Shown here: one piece after another, positions 51,009 through 61,025 of the stretch
Numbering within the stretch: the first letter of the stretch is position 1
How the letters are laid out: each line of letters starts with the position of its first letter
Assembly: GCF_035594125.1 (NCBI RefSeq)
Contig: NC_087152.1
Span: 7,302,501 to 7,366,500 of the forward strand
Source of the DNA: Scylla paramamosain
Taxonomy: Eukaryota > Arthropoda > Malacostraca > Decapoda > Portunidae
Direction of reading: 5' to 3'
DNA: 64,000 bases
Notes under the pieces: generated by a model
Told to the model about the DNA's origin: nothing
Databases searched by the model: none
Seen by the model: the letters and a program-made list of their open reading frames with translations, nothing else
Made by a program: the position numbers and the translations under genes

Positions 51009-54000
51009 ATGGAGAAGCAGTTGGAGGCGCTGGCTGCCCTGCTAGCGCGACAGTCGGAGCAGAGTCAGGCTCTGCTAGCGCGACAGTCGGAGCAGAGTCA
51101 GGCTCGCGAGGAGCGTTTAACCCAGCTGCTGGAGAGAGTGGGGACACAAGCTCCCAGTCGCACCACGGCGAGCAATGAAGGCGAAACCACAGCCCGCAGC
51201 ACGTCTACCCAGGGCGCGAGGTTCCCGACGTCCGCCACCATCATTCCTCACTTAACGGCGTCAGCATCTTTACGTGAGTTCGACACGTGGCGCCATAAGT
51301 TTGAAGGATACGTAACCCTCGCCAGGATAGACTGTCTCTCCCTGGCTGAGCAGAGGGCGGCACTCGCTGCTGTCCTAGACGACGAGTGGACCCGTACACT
51401 TCGCTACGGGATAAGCTTACCGAGAGACGCGGAGTTAAGAACCATCCTCGATGCAATGTGTGAGTACCTGCGAAGCCAGCGCAACATCATCATGGATAGA
51501 AGAGACTTCTACTCCCGCGTGCAAGAAACGCAAGAAGGTTTTGACGACTTTTTATGTGCTGTAAAGGAAATCGCCAATTTCTGTGACTTTTGCGACCAGT
51601 GCATAAACCATCAGCTGCGTGACAGAATTGTCGTTGGGACACGAGACGAAGTGGCTCTGAAACGCATGCTGGAAAACAAGAAACTCACCCTTGAAAACGC
51701 CATAGATATTTGCAGAGCATCAGAGAGCGCTAACCAGTGTAGTGCAGTACTAAGGGGCGGCTCTCACTCTTCGAGCCATGGTGTGAACGCTGTCTCGAAC
51801 TACAGGAAGGGCAGTTTCGGGGGCTCAAGCCCCACGGGCTGTTATCGTTGTGGCAAAGATTGTCGCAGTGACAAAAGGGGATGCCAGGCAATAGATAAAG
51901 TGTGTCGTAACTGCGGGAAAAGAGGGCATTTTGCGAGTGTATGTCGGCAGACAGTGAGGAAACGACGAGGAGCTTCGAGGAGTTCCTCAACTGTCTCTCC
52001 TCATCGCGGTGCAGACCCGAGGCGGGGAGCCAGTGCCAGTGTATACCAGCTCTTATCAGGCGTATACACAAAGACGGTGACGGCACGACCTGCGCCCCAG
52101 GTGCTCATTACCGCCACACATCCCGCTGGAAGAGACAAGATTACGTGGACTCCTGACTCTGGGGCCGAAACGACCGTTATTGGCCTCGACACGGCAACAC
52201 TCCTTGGAATCCCGCCCTCCAGCTTGGCGCCCGCTGATGGTGATGGACTTTATGCTGCCGGTAATCACCCCCTCACCTGTGTAGGAACTTTCTCGTCGCA
52301 CTTGCAACTGGGCGACAGGGAAGCTGAGACTGTTGTGAGCGTGGTGAAGGAGGTGAAGGGGGCGCTGCTTAGCTGGTACGATTCCATCGCTCTCGGAATC
52401 CTCCCCGAAGATTTTCCGGCTCAAATCCGACCGCTACGCAGGGAAGAACAGCACACCGGCAACAGCTCCATCAAGTACCCGACCGCCTCGCAGCCACCTC
52501 TATCTACGCCCACAGAAGTGATCAGCTGGCCTCATTCCTACGACCCAACGCCACAGCAGCGTGCGGGGCACGCTGCTGCTGTGATCAAGGCCTTTCCCAG
52601 CGTCTTCGAAGCAAAGGAAGGTTTACGTGCAATGGCTGGTGGATCCATGGCCATCGAGTTGACAGACGACGCCCTCTCACGTGCTCCAGTACAGGACCCA
52701 GTGGAGGAAGAGGATGCTGCTACTTCTGGTGACCTCGACCCTCTCCACTCAGCGGTCATCTCAGCGTTATCTGCCACCAATGAGGACGGCGTCCGCTTAG
52801 CACCACTCCAGGATCAGACTGTGGAAATGGTACGTGCCGCAGCAGCAAGAGACGGGGAGTACTGCTTGCTCAAGAACGTCATCATCGAGGGCTTCCCTGA
52901 TCATTGCCACGACCTCGATCACCGCTTGCGTACGTACTGGCCGGTGCGCAGTCTGCTGGCCGTAGACGACGACCTGGTGGTTTACGGGCCGAGGCTTCTT
53001 ATTCCTCACAGCCTCCGCCGAGAAACACTAGAGCGACTCCATGACAGTCATCAGGGGATGGAGCGCACCAAGCGACGGGCCCGACAAACGGTGTACTGGC
53101 CTGGTATGGACAGAGACGTTGAGAACGTCGTTTCTGGATGCTCACTATGCCGTCCACTCCTACCAAGCCAAGCCAACGAACCTCTCTGGCAGGACACGGA
53201 CACACCCAGCAGGGTGTTTGAGTCAGTTTCTGCAGACTACTTCCACGCAGCAGGCCGTACATACCTCGTGTATGTAGATCGCTTGTCTGGGTGGCCTCAC
53301 GTGTCTGCATGCTCACGTCCAGCATCGGCTGATCAGCTCGTTCGTGTCCTTCGGGGTGTGTTCGCCGACACGGGCGTGCCTGTTCTCCTGAGGACTGACG
53401 GTGGACCGCAGTTCACTTCTTCATCGGTACGGCGCTTCCTGGCTCGATGGGGGGTGGAGCATCGTGTATCTTCACCTCATTATCCACGCTCCAATGGTCA
53501 CGCCGAGGCAGCGGTCAAGTCCGTGAAGAAGCTGATCCTCACGACCACACAGCAGGGACACCTGGACGAGGATGCGTTCGCTCGCGGGTTGCTGGAACTG
53601 CGCAACACTCCGAGGGCGGAAGGGCGATCACCAGCACAAGTCCTCTTCGGTCATCCTATGAGGTCCTGTGTCCCGGCTCATCATCGCTCATACGCTCAGC
53701 AGTGGCAGCGCGCTGCTGATGAGTGCGACGCCAAGGCAGAGCGACTGAGGAAGAAAGCGAAACTTCGCCACGACGCGTCCGCCCGTACTCTTCCTCTCCT
53801 GCACCTCGGTGGCCACGTCGACGTTCAAGATCACACGACAGGCCTCTGGGATCGCCTGGGTGTCATCGTGGCTGTTGGGCGAAGGAGAGACTACCTCATC
53901 AAGATGGGCAGCGGTCGCGTGATGTGGCGTAATAGAAGACACCTACGCCCACACAGACCTCTTGCTCCCCTTCCTGTCGAGCAGCACACCGCTCATGGCG

Positions 54001-54170
54001 GTGCAGCGCTTCAGCATCAGGGTCACGAGGAACACCACCATCCCGGCAGCCCGGAGCATCAGGGTAACGGGGTACACCGTGGCCGAGAGCAACCAGAGCG
54101 TCGAAGCAGCCGACAGCGTAGGGAGCCGAGACGACTGCAGGTGCGGTGGCACCGTAGCACCTACGATTAG
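51009..54170 (+). CDS. Gag-protease-integrase polyprotein without RT/RNase H
   Basis: A retroelement polyprotein of 1053 residues; numbering starts at the ATG at 51009. The frame is open upstream into the LTR, but this ATG is the first after the primer-binding site. Residues 1-45 are Gln/Glu-rich and coiled-coil-like, containing an 11-residue direct repeat. Residues about 75-265 look like a retrotransposon gag core. Two zinc knuckles follow: C278/C281/C285/C292, with Cys where His is usual, and a canonical CX2CX4HX4C at 299-312. The protease has Asp-Ser-Gly-Ala with D383. Near residue 554 the sequence passes directly from the linker that normally precedes reverse transcriptase (ending Thr-Asp-Asp-Ala) to the Leu-Ser-Arg-Ala motif that normally follows RNase H. 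Integrase is complete: H678, H682, C711 and C714 for zinc, and D743, D797, E833 with exactly 35 residues between the last two. A His/Gln/Arg-rich tail ends it. GC content is much higher than in the flanks. Gag, protease and integrase could be functional; polymerisation cannot be. Confidence 0.93.
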   Translation: MEKQLEALAALLARQSEQSQALLARQSEQSQAREERLTQLLERVGTQAPSRTTASNEGETTARSTSTQGARFPTSATIIPHLTASASLREFDTWRHKFEGYVTLARIDCLSLAEQRAALAAVLDDEWTRTLRYGISLPRDAELRTILDAMCEYLRSQRNIIMDRRDFYSRVQETQEGFDDFLCAVKEIANFCDFCDQCINHQLRDRIVVGTRDEVALKRMLENKKLTLENAIDICRASESANQCSAVLRGGSHSSSHGVNAVSNYRKGSFGGSSPTGCYRCGKDCRSDKRGCQAIDKVCRNCGKRGHFASVCRQTVRKRRGASRSSSTVSPHRGADPRRGASASVYQLLSGVYTKTVTARPAPQVLITATHPAGRDKITWTPDSGAETTVIGLDTATLLGIPPSSLAPADGDGLYAAGNHPLTCVGTFSSHLQLGDREAETVVSVVKEVKGALLSWYDSIALGILPEDFPAQIRPLRREEQHTGNSSIKYPTASQPPLSTPTEVISWPHSYDPTPQQRAGHAAAVIKAFPSVFEAKEGLRAMAGGSMAIELTDDALSRAPVQDPVEEEDAATSGDLDPLHSAVISALSATNEDGVRLAPLQDQTVEMVRAAAARDGEYCLLKNVIIEGFPDHCHDLDHRLRTYWPVRSLLAVDDDLVVYGPRLLIPHSLRRETLERLHDSHQGMERTKRRARQTVYWPGMDRDVENVVSGCSLCRPLLPSQANEPLWQDTDTPSRVFESVSADYFHAAGRTYLVYVDRLSGWPHVSACSRPASADQLVRVLRGVFADTGVPVLLRTDGGPQFTSSSVRRFLARWGVEHRVSSPHYPRSNGHAEAAVKSVKKLILTTTQQGHLDEDAFARGLLELRNTPRAEGRSPAQVLFGHPMRSCVPAHHRSYAQQWQRAADECDAKAERLRKKAKLRHDASARTLPLLHLGGHVDVQDHTTGLWDRLGVIVAVGRRRDYLIKMGSGRVMWRNRRHLRPHRPLAPLPVEQHTAHGGAALQHQGHEEHHHPGSPEHQGNGVHRGREQPERRSSRQRREPRRLQVRWHRSTYD
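51039..51104 (+). repeat. 33-bp tandem duplication inside gag
   Basis: Two perfect 33-bp copies (51039-51071 and 51072-51104) each encode the 11 residues LLARQSEQSQA. The duplication keeps the frame and lengthens the N-terminal helical segment. The perfect identity indicates a recent event. Confidence 0.95.
52640..52695 (+). other. In-frame RT-RNase H deletion junction
   Basis: This is the point where the pre-RT linker meets the post-RNase H spacer. Codons for Thr-Asp-Asp-Ala run straight into Leu-Ser-Arg-Ala-Pro at about 52665-52688. No YXDD-type polymerase motif or RNase H acidic residues occur anywhere in the frame. From the usual size of these domains roughly 500-570 codons are missing. 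That number is an estimate, because no full-length copy is in the window. Confidence 0.85.
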
Positions 54171-54298
54171 TCGTACGTGTTCATTGTACGCTGTGTTTGT
54201 TTTGTGTATATGTACCGTGTTTCTGTACTTCAATCATTGTAACTTTGTTTCATGTGTTACGGTAGCCATAACAAAGATAAGGAATCTTCCTTATGTCT

Positions 54299-54307
54299 CG
54301 GGGGAGG
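54299..54307 (+). promoter_or_regulatory. Polypurine tract
   Basis: The purine run GGGGGAGG lies immediately upstream of the 3' LTR, the standard position for plus-strand priming. It is short and follows a 137-bp untranslated segment after the polyprotein stop. Confidence 0.85.
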
Positions 54308-54536
54308 TGTGTGGTTGTTAGCTAGTTGTGTGAACGAGTGAATGAGCGAGACTTGTGTGAGGCATGAATACGTGTATGAGTGAACGAGCTAGGCTTCAGT
54401 CATAAGTGTTAAGTGGAAGTGCGCGGCCTGGCGCCGGGAGATCACCTACCTCCAGCCTTCTGTTCACACCTTCTGTGAATAAACACCTGCACTGTTACCT
54501 GCGTTTCCTGTGCCCCTGCTGGTCAAGAGTCGAACA
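54308..54536 (+). repeat. 3' LTR
   Basis: A 229-bp direct copy of the 5' LTR with no difference seen. AATAAA lies at 54478-54483. The right-hand GCTAC target duplication follows at 54537-54541. Confidence 0.96.
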
Positions 54537-54789
54537 GCTACTATTATGGGAGGTTGTAGCAGATTGCTGTTATGCCTTCACGTTTTCTTTATGAAGGAGG
54601 CGAGGGTTATTCCGTCAGAAGCCTCGGGGGTACTGCAATATTACGGAACAGCCTGCGGCGTACAGAAAGTGGAAGGGACAGGGACAAGGCAGGGCAGGGC
54701 AGGGCAGGGGCTCTTACTTACCTTGCTGCTGTGGTAGGTGGACGCCTGTGGAGGAAAAAAAAAAAGAGTTAGATTATGAATTTGTTGTA

Positions 54790-54843
54790 TCGAAAATAAC
54801 TGAAATTTCAATAGTAGTGGCGGAGGTGGTTTTGGTGAAGAGA

Positions 54844-54880
<37 letters not shown>

Positions 54881-54970
54881 GGAGGAGGAGGAGGAAGAGA
54901 AGGAGATTGCTCGAAGTGAGTTGCAATAAAAAAAAACGCTGAAAGTTTAATAGTTGTAGTGAAAAGGAGG
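54790..54970. repeat. Diverged duplication, about 133-bp period
   Basis: GAAATTTCAATAGTAGTGGC near 54803 and GAAAGTTTAATAGTTGTAGT near 54941 are equivalent points of two units. GAT and GGA triplets lie between them. Confidence 0.55.
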
Positions 54971-55115
54971 AAAAGGAAGAAGAGGAAAAGGAGGAGGAAG
55001 AGGAGGAGGAGGAGGAGGAGGAGGAGGAGGAGGAGAAGAAGAAGAAGAAGAAGAAGAAGAAGAAGAAGAAGAAGAAGAAGAAGAAGAAGAAGAAGAAGAA
55101 GAAGAAGAAGAAGAA
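54845..55115. repeat. GAT, GGA and GAA triplet arrays
   Basis: GAT at about 54845-54880, GGA at about 54995-55035 and GAA at 55035-55116, all purine-rich apart from the GAT array. Confidence 0.97.
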
Positions 55116-56369
55116 GCACGAACATATGATATACAGCAGCAGATTTGTTGGTCCTTACTAGAATTATTTTCATGGTTACTATACTATCTAATATTCAGTG
55201 AGAAAAGATAGGATAGCATAGACGGAGGCTCCCTGTAACCCACCATTACCTCCAACCAGAAGAGGCAAAGACGATGAGGAAGAGAGGGAGGAGGAGGATG
55301 AGGAGGAGGAGGAGGAAGAAAGAGGAGAAAAAAAGGTAGGAGAATGAAGCAGGAGACGGGAGAAAGGAGGTGAGGTAGTAATGAAAGTAGTACCAGTAGT
55401 AATAGTCACAGCAATAGTAGCAGTTTTAGGGCCAGTTACAGCTTCAGAGATAATACCAACACAGCGCCGCAGTGTCCCGCAACAGCAGCGTCACTGTATC
55501 ATGTATGGGCGTGAGTGAGTCGCGTTTAGGTGATGTCAAGTCCTTCGCATTCCATTTGTCCCTTGGAATGGTAGCCTTGGAATGTTGTATCACTAAAAAT
55601 AAAATGAATAAAAAAAAAGAAAAGAGAGAATAAAAAAAGAAAATAATAGTGCGTGAGGAATTTGAAGCGTGGAACAGTGTCATCGCAGGAAAAAACGGAG
55701 TGAAAACTGTAGAAATACCAGTATTTTCTGCTCGACGCGCAAAGATTGATACTGTGTTGTAATAGAAGAAAAAGAAAGGGAAAAAAATAAAATAAAAAAA
55801 AGCGCAAAAAACGTGACAATACTTCTGGAATAATGTGTCAAAACGAAGAAAATGTAGAAATAAAATATATTCATAATCTATCCATGGAAGGTCAAAAGAA
55901 GGTTAATATATAATCTCTCCATGGACGGCCAACAAATCTAATATCACATAACGAACAGAGGGCACGAGTAGCAAAACATTAATCGCGGAATGATATGCGT
56001 ACGTGTTTCAGATATATAGAAAACGGAAAGCAATAATAGAGGGGAGGCATCAATAATCCTTCCTTTTCGCCCTCCCCACCCCCTCTCCACCGCACCTGAC
56101 GGACAAGGGGAATATTATTGAGCAAGGTAACTAACGCGCTACAGGTAGGTAGGTATACAGTTAGGTCGGCGCAGAGTACGCCCAACACAGCTATTCAACT
56201 TTGTGTCATCAACATTAAAGGGAATCTGACGCCGCTCCCGCATCGTCAGTGTGCTTGTGATGCATGGCGTGTTACGAGGCTGTGTTGTTTTTAACTCCTC
56301 TACGGTTTATTAAGCGATTAAGTTTTTTTTTTATATATATTATCGAAGTGCAGTGTTGTGTGATGTAAT

Positions 56370-56370
<1 letters not shown>
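55116..56370. other. A-rich unique DNA, no gene
   Basis: GGA-rich start to about 55340, then AT-rich sequence with a 44-bp duplication at 55874. The frames are short and low in complexity. Confidence 0.55.
55865..55960. repeat. About 44-bp tandem duplication
   Basis: AATCTATCCATGGAAGGTCA near 55874 and AATCTCTCCATGGACGGCCA near 55911 head two copies. Confidence 0.7.
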
Positions 56371-56692
<322 letters not shown>

Positions 56693-56982
56693 CCACACGT
56701 AGATAGAGAGGCGGCACTTCCTTCATAACAAAGCTGTGGCTCTCGCATCTCCCCATCATTATCTGTCCACCGCCTCCTTGGTCACGGGGCCTCGCCAGGG
56801 ACCTCCACGTACCCTCTGCTCCCCCTTCACCATATTATTACTTCCCTGGCTCAGAAATCCCCGTGCACCATCGGCTAAGAACGTTTGATGTTCTACTTTC
56901 TACCTTAGCTTCCCCGCGGATATGACTAATTTTTTTTTAAGCACAACTTCTTTCTCCAAATATTTGAACGTACTGAAGCAGA

Positions 56983-56987
<5 letters not shown>

Positions 56988-57073
<86 letters not shown>

Positions 57074-57254
57074 AATATGGCAGGCAAGCTCTTCAATGTT
57101 GAATATACATAATTATGTGTTTCGAATCCATGCCATTCCTTTCCTAATGATAATGAGCAGCGAAACTTCAAATCTCTTGAGTGTTAAGTATGTAACCATT
57201 ATTAATTAAGATTACACAAGGTTTGTATGGTATGGTGGTATTGGAATACACACA

Positions 57255-57315
<61 letters not shown>
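56988..57315. repeat. (GA)n and (CA)n arrays
   Basis: GA at 56988-57070 and CA at 57246-57315. The stretch 57316-58095 is unique with no gene. Confidence 0.98.
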
Positions 57316-57316
<1 letters not shown>

Positions 57317-58097
57317 ACAGACTGTACATACATAAACGGATCAACCTGCAATACCCTTTTTTGTGTCGCCACCTGGAGAGGTTAACAATATGGTCGTCAT
57401 TACTCAACGGTATGAGGGGAATAAATAAGAACAACTAGGGAGAGGATCCTGAAGACACACGGTATAGTTTTTTTTTTTTTTAACAATGGTAATCAAAGTA
57501 ACTACTTTTGTATTTTTGTCATCTAATTATCTATTTTTTTCCTTTTTGTGTGACAATCAAATTAATTACTTCTGTCCCTTTTTGGGTCATATTTCTTTTT
57601 TCCATAACAGTTAAGTTTACTGTACAACGTGGTTACTTGTTCTTCCTTCTTATTAGAATCACTAAAATCCAAACCACGATCTTTCCTCCTTGTGTTACCG
57701 AGTCTGTCAACATTCCACATGCAGGTGTTCTTAAAAGGACTGGTACATTCAGTGGGCCATTTTTACCCCCTGTTTTGTTGTCCTTGATCAGAATCTCTCT
57801 TGCATAAAAAGAGAGGCTGTACAAATACGTCAGAGTTGCGGAATTATAGACAAAGAGAAAGAGACGAGCAAGGAGAGAGTCTTTAACCATTTCACAGCGT
57901 CCAGGGCAAACTTCAGTAAATCCCACCCGCATCAAACACGGCCAGGTCCCTTGAACTCTCCAGCGCATGACACACTTCAGCTCTTAATACCAAGAGGCAA
58001 AATATACTGAGACTCTGGTGGCAATGATCTTTAAAGACTACCTGAGGACTAAAGAGTCATGACCCATTTACCTATACATTTAACGCAGTGATTCCCA

Positions 58098-58114
58098 CTA
58101 CTACTACTACTACG

Positions 58115-58154
<40 letters not shown>

Positions 58155-58155
58155 T

Positions 58156-58191
<36 letters not shown>

Positions 58192-58192
58192 A
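58098..58192. repeat. (CTA)n trinucleotide array
   Basis: Nearly pure CTA with one CGA and one TTA change. Confidence 0.97.
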
Positions 58193-58388
58193 GAAGAGGA
58201 ATACTGGAGCAAGGAAATGAATGAGGAATAAGGAAATAAAATATGCGAAGAACAAAGAAAGGAAAACTGGCCTGGCAAAAAAAAACATGATTTTCTCTCT
58301 CGCTCTCTCTCTGCCAAGGCAGCAGGTGGACACGAAAATACGTGCATTGCTCACATCATGGCCGCCGCACACGACTTATTTTTGCATT

Positions 58389-58485
58389 ATTAACAGGAGA
58401 AGCAGTCGTGTGAGCACGGCTAATAATCTCTGTGGCCTTTGAAAATAGTCGTGGTGAGAGAGCGTAGAGCTCCAGAGTACAGGCC
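58389..58485 (+). mobile_element. Half copy of the foldback family, copy C
   Basis: Contains ATTAACAGGAGAAGCAGTCG, then CTCTGTGGCCTTTGAAAATA and GTCGTGGTGAGAGAGCG. It aligns with the right half of the element at 43902-44123. The left arm is not recognisable. Confidence 0.65.
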
Positions 58486-58534
58486 TTTCTCACTCCCAGT
58501 TGCGAGAATTTAGTGTTCTTATTTACTTGCCAAG

Positions 58535-58960
58535 GCAGCCTAACCTAACTTAACCTAATCTAGCATTTAACCTAATCTAACCCCATCTCCTCCCCCCTTC
58601 CCCCTCCCTGGCCCGGGCTGCCTCTCTCCCTCCCTTGGGCAGCCTCCTGGCCTGGCCCGGACTGCCTCTCCCTCCCCCCTCTCTTGGGCAACCTCCTGGC
58701 CAGGCCCGGGCTGCCTCTCCCTTCCCTCCTCCCCCCTCCCTGGGCAGCCTAACCTAGCTAACCTAACCTAACCAACCCCTTCCCTCCAAACCTAACCTAA
58801 CCTAACCTAACCAAACTAACCTAACCTAACTAAACTAACCTAACCTAACTTAACCTAACGTAACCTAACCTTACCTTACCTTTAACCTAACCTATCCCCT
58901 CCCCCCTTAGCTAACCTAACCAAACCTAACGTAACCTAACCTACCCCCTCCCTCCTTTCC
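58535..58960. repeat. Interstitial CCTAA (telomere-type) tract with C-rich units
   Basis: Many CCTAA pentamers, some in perfect runs (58796-58818), are mixed with variants such as CTAAC and CTTAA. TTAGG is the usual arthropod telomere repeat, so this is a degenerate interstitial telomere-like tract. C-rich blocks (TCCCCCCTTCCCCC-type) alternate with it. The array is far more GC-rich than its flanks. Confidence 0.8.
58608..58750. repeat. Tandem C-rich minisatellite, about 40-55-bp units
   Basis: Three units run from CTGGCCCGGGCTGCCTCTC to TTGGGCAGCCTC, starting at about 58608, 58647 and 58696. They differ mainly in the length of the internal CCCTCC stretch. They lie inside the telomere-like tract. 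Confidence 0.75.
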
Positions 58961-59059
58961 CCCTCCCAAGGCAGCACTCCCTCCTCCCTCCCGGCCACCT
59001 TCCCTGCCCCCTCCCCCTCCCACCTAACGAAAACTAGGATGGTGGTGAACAGACCGGCT

Positions 59060-59204
59060 GTGTGAGTGAGTGAGTGAGTGAGTGAGTGAAAAATGAGGGA
59101 AGCAAGGGGTGAAGATGGGAGTCAAGAACCGAGTGAGAGTGCAAGTATGAGGTGAGTGTGTGAATGAGTGAATGAGGGAACCACTGGTGAAACGAGTGGT
59201 GCGT

Positions 59205-59293
<89 letters not shown>
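59060..59293. repeat. (GTGA)n and (GA)42 arrays
   Basis: GTGA tetramers at 59060-59089 and a perfect GA array at 59210-59293. Confidence 0.97.
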
Positions 59294-59294
<1 letters not shown>

Positions 59295-59449
59295 ACTTAA
59301 AAATGGCATATCCCCACGTTCAAGTGCTTACAAATGCCAGGTGTGGTAATGTCCTGGTCATGTGAATTTAATGTGTGAGAAGGGCGGGGTAGCATGACTG
59401 GGATGGCTCTGGGAGGGACGGGGTGAGGAGGGGCAGGAGAGAGTGTGGT

Positions 59450-59692
59450 GGAGGTGGCAGTGGTGTGATAGGAGTGGTGGTGGTGGTGGTGGTAGAGTGG
59501 TGGTAGTAGTGGTGTGGTTGGGCTGGTGATGGCGGTGGTGGTGGAGGTGGTGATGGGATGTTTATAATGGAAGGAAAGCTTTAGGATGATGGACAGAAAA
59601 GTAAAGTGGTATAATAAAGCAGGGAAAAATAGGTAAATACCAAGTAATAGAAGGAAAAGGAAGAAAAGTATTATTATTATTATTACTACTAC

Positions 59693-59764
<72 letters not shown>

Positions 59765-59794
59765 TATTAAATTATTAGAAGTAGTAGTAGTAGT

Positions 59795-59870
<76 letters not shown>

Positions 59871-59876
59871 ACAGTT

Positions 59877-59912
<36 letters not shown>
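59450..59912. repeat. GGT, ATT, GTA and GCA triplet arrays
   Basis: GGT at 59473-59560 (interrupted), ATT at 59669-59767, GTA at 59782-59796, GCA at 59797-59819, then GTA to 59912 with one AGTTGTA break. Confidence 0.97.
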
Positions 59913-59913
<1 letters not shown>

Positions 59914-60980
59914 AGCCTTTCAGATACGGAAAATTCACAACATGGTACAAGAGAAGACCTTCACCTTTACTATATTACACGTTCTACTGCAGTATTTAGA
60001 TTAGGCATGAGAGCCGAGCACAAACTCGAAAGGACCTGCCAGTGTGCTGCTGATTGTTCTTCCTTTATGAAAATATCCAGCAGGAGCAAGGGGGTGGTAC
60101 CAATCTTAACAAATAAACCGCGTGCCCACGTCAGCAGTGCCTGTCTTGAGTAAGTAGTGGCGTTAGAAATCATGGTTCAATATTTACACTTTACTCTCAT
60201 GCCGGGCGTGGGTGTTGGTGTTAGGCACAGTAATAGTGTCTGTGATATCAATAAGACACATCTTTAATGGAATACTTTTTAATGATGATGAGTTAACTTA
60301 TTTCGTAAAGGCTTTGAAATTATTTTTAGAATTGCCTGTATATATATTTCATAATGTGCTGAGAGCTCTTTTTTGTGGATGTGGAGTTCACTTGTTTATT
60401 TATTTATCTATTTTTTTTTCTTGAGTCCTTTACGTGTCCCGGGAACGCTGAGGTGTTGAAATAGCATATGACTTTTCACTCAAGATTATTATGCCTATTA
60501 TGATTAAAGACAGTGGCAGTGAAGCGAGACAGCGCCATCTCACTACCCATGTGGTTGGCCTAGGTGGCACACGTGGCCTGGGTGGGCGACTGCTGTGATT
60601 GTTGGCCATAGACACGAGGCATACTAATGCACTGGTGTCACTAGACATTACACGGGTTATTATTAATGTGGCTTCGGCATCTCAGATATCCCACACTGGG
60701 AATGGTGTTTAGCGGCAGGCAGGTGAGGCAGGATGGATGTACTACGTAGGTTTGGCAGGAAGGTTTCATCTTACACCTGCTTTGTATTAGCCCCCTCAGG
60801 ATTGGTCATTAATGATGTTGTGTGGATATGTTACTAATGGCCTTCTCTCTTTCTCTCTTGACTGATGCAATGATATCGTCCTTCACAATTGTGTGGTATC
60901 AAGAATTTTCTTAGCAAACCTTTCCTTGAAGAAAAAAAAAGTATATATTGTTTGTGAATATATTAGTATGATATTAAAAT

Positions 60981-60981
<1 letters not shown>
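59913..60981. other. Unique DNA, no gene
   Basis: Ordinary AT-rich unique sequence. Frames are 72 codons or fewer without recognisable domains. Confidence 0.5.

Positions 60982-61021
<40 letters not shown>
60982..61021. repeat. (CA)n microsatellite
   Basis: Perfect CA array. Confidence 0.98.

Positions 61022-61025
<4 letters not shown>

Larger units (their letters stand above)
50731..54536 (+). mobile_element. Ty3/Gypsy-type LTR retrotransposon lacking RT-RNase H
   Basis: A 3.8-kb element bounded by two direct 229-bp terminal repeats that begin TGTGTGG and end GAACA, giving the expected TG...CA termini. The 5-bp sequence GCTAC occurs immediately before (50726-50730) and after (54537-54541), which is a perfect target-site duplication. 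A primer-binding site follows the 5' LTR and a purine run precedes the 3' LTR. The single internal frame encodes gag, protease and integrase, and protease upstream of a DD35E integrase is the Ty3/Gypsy layout. The segment for reverse transcriptase and RNase H is absent, so this copy cannot copy itself without enzymes from elsewhere. Identical LTRs and an open frame point to very recent insertion. A Mag-like lineage is possible (tRNA-Ser-like primer site) but not demonstrated. Confidence 0.95.

Noticed and set aside
54406..54594. Frame starting in the 3' LTR
   Set aside because: It is the LTR copy of the upstream extension in the 5' LTR and stops soon after the element.
59297..59950. 217-codon minus-strand frame with Thr, Ala and Ile homopolymers
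   Set aside because: Direct translation of GTA/GCA/ATT triplet arrays.
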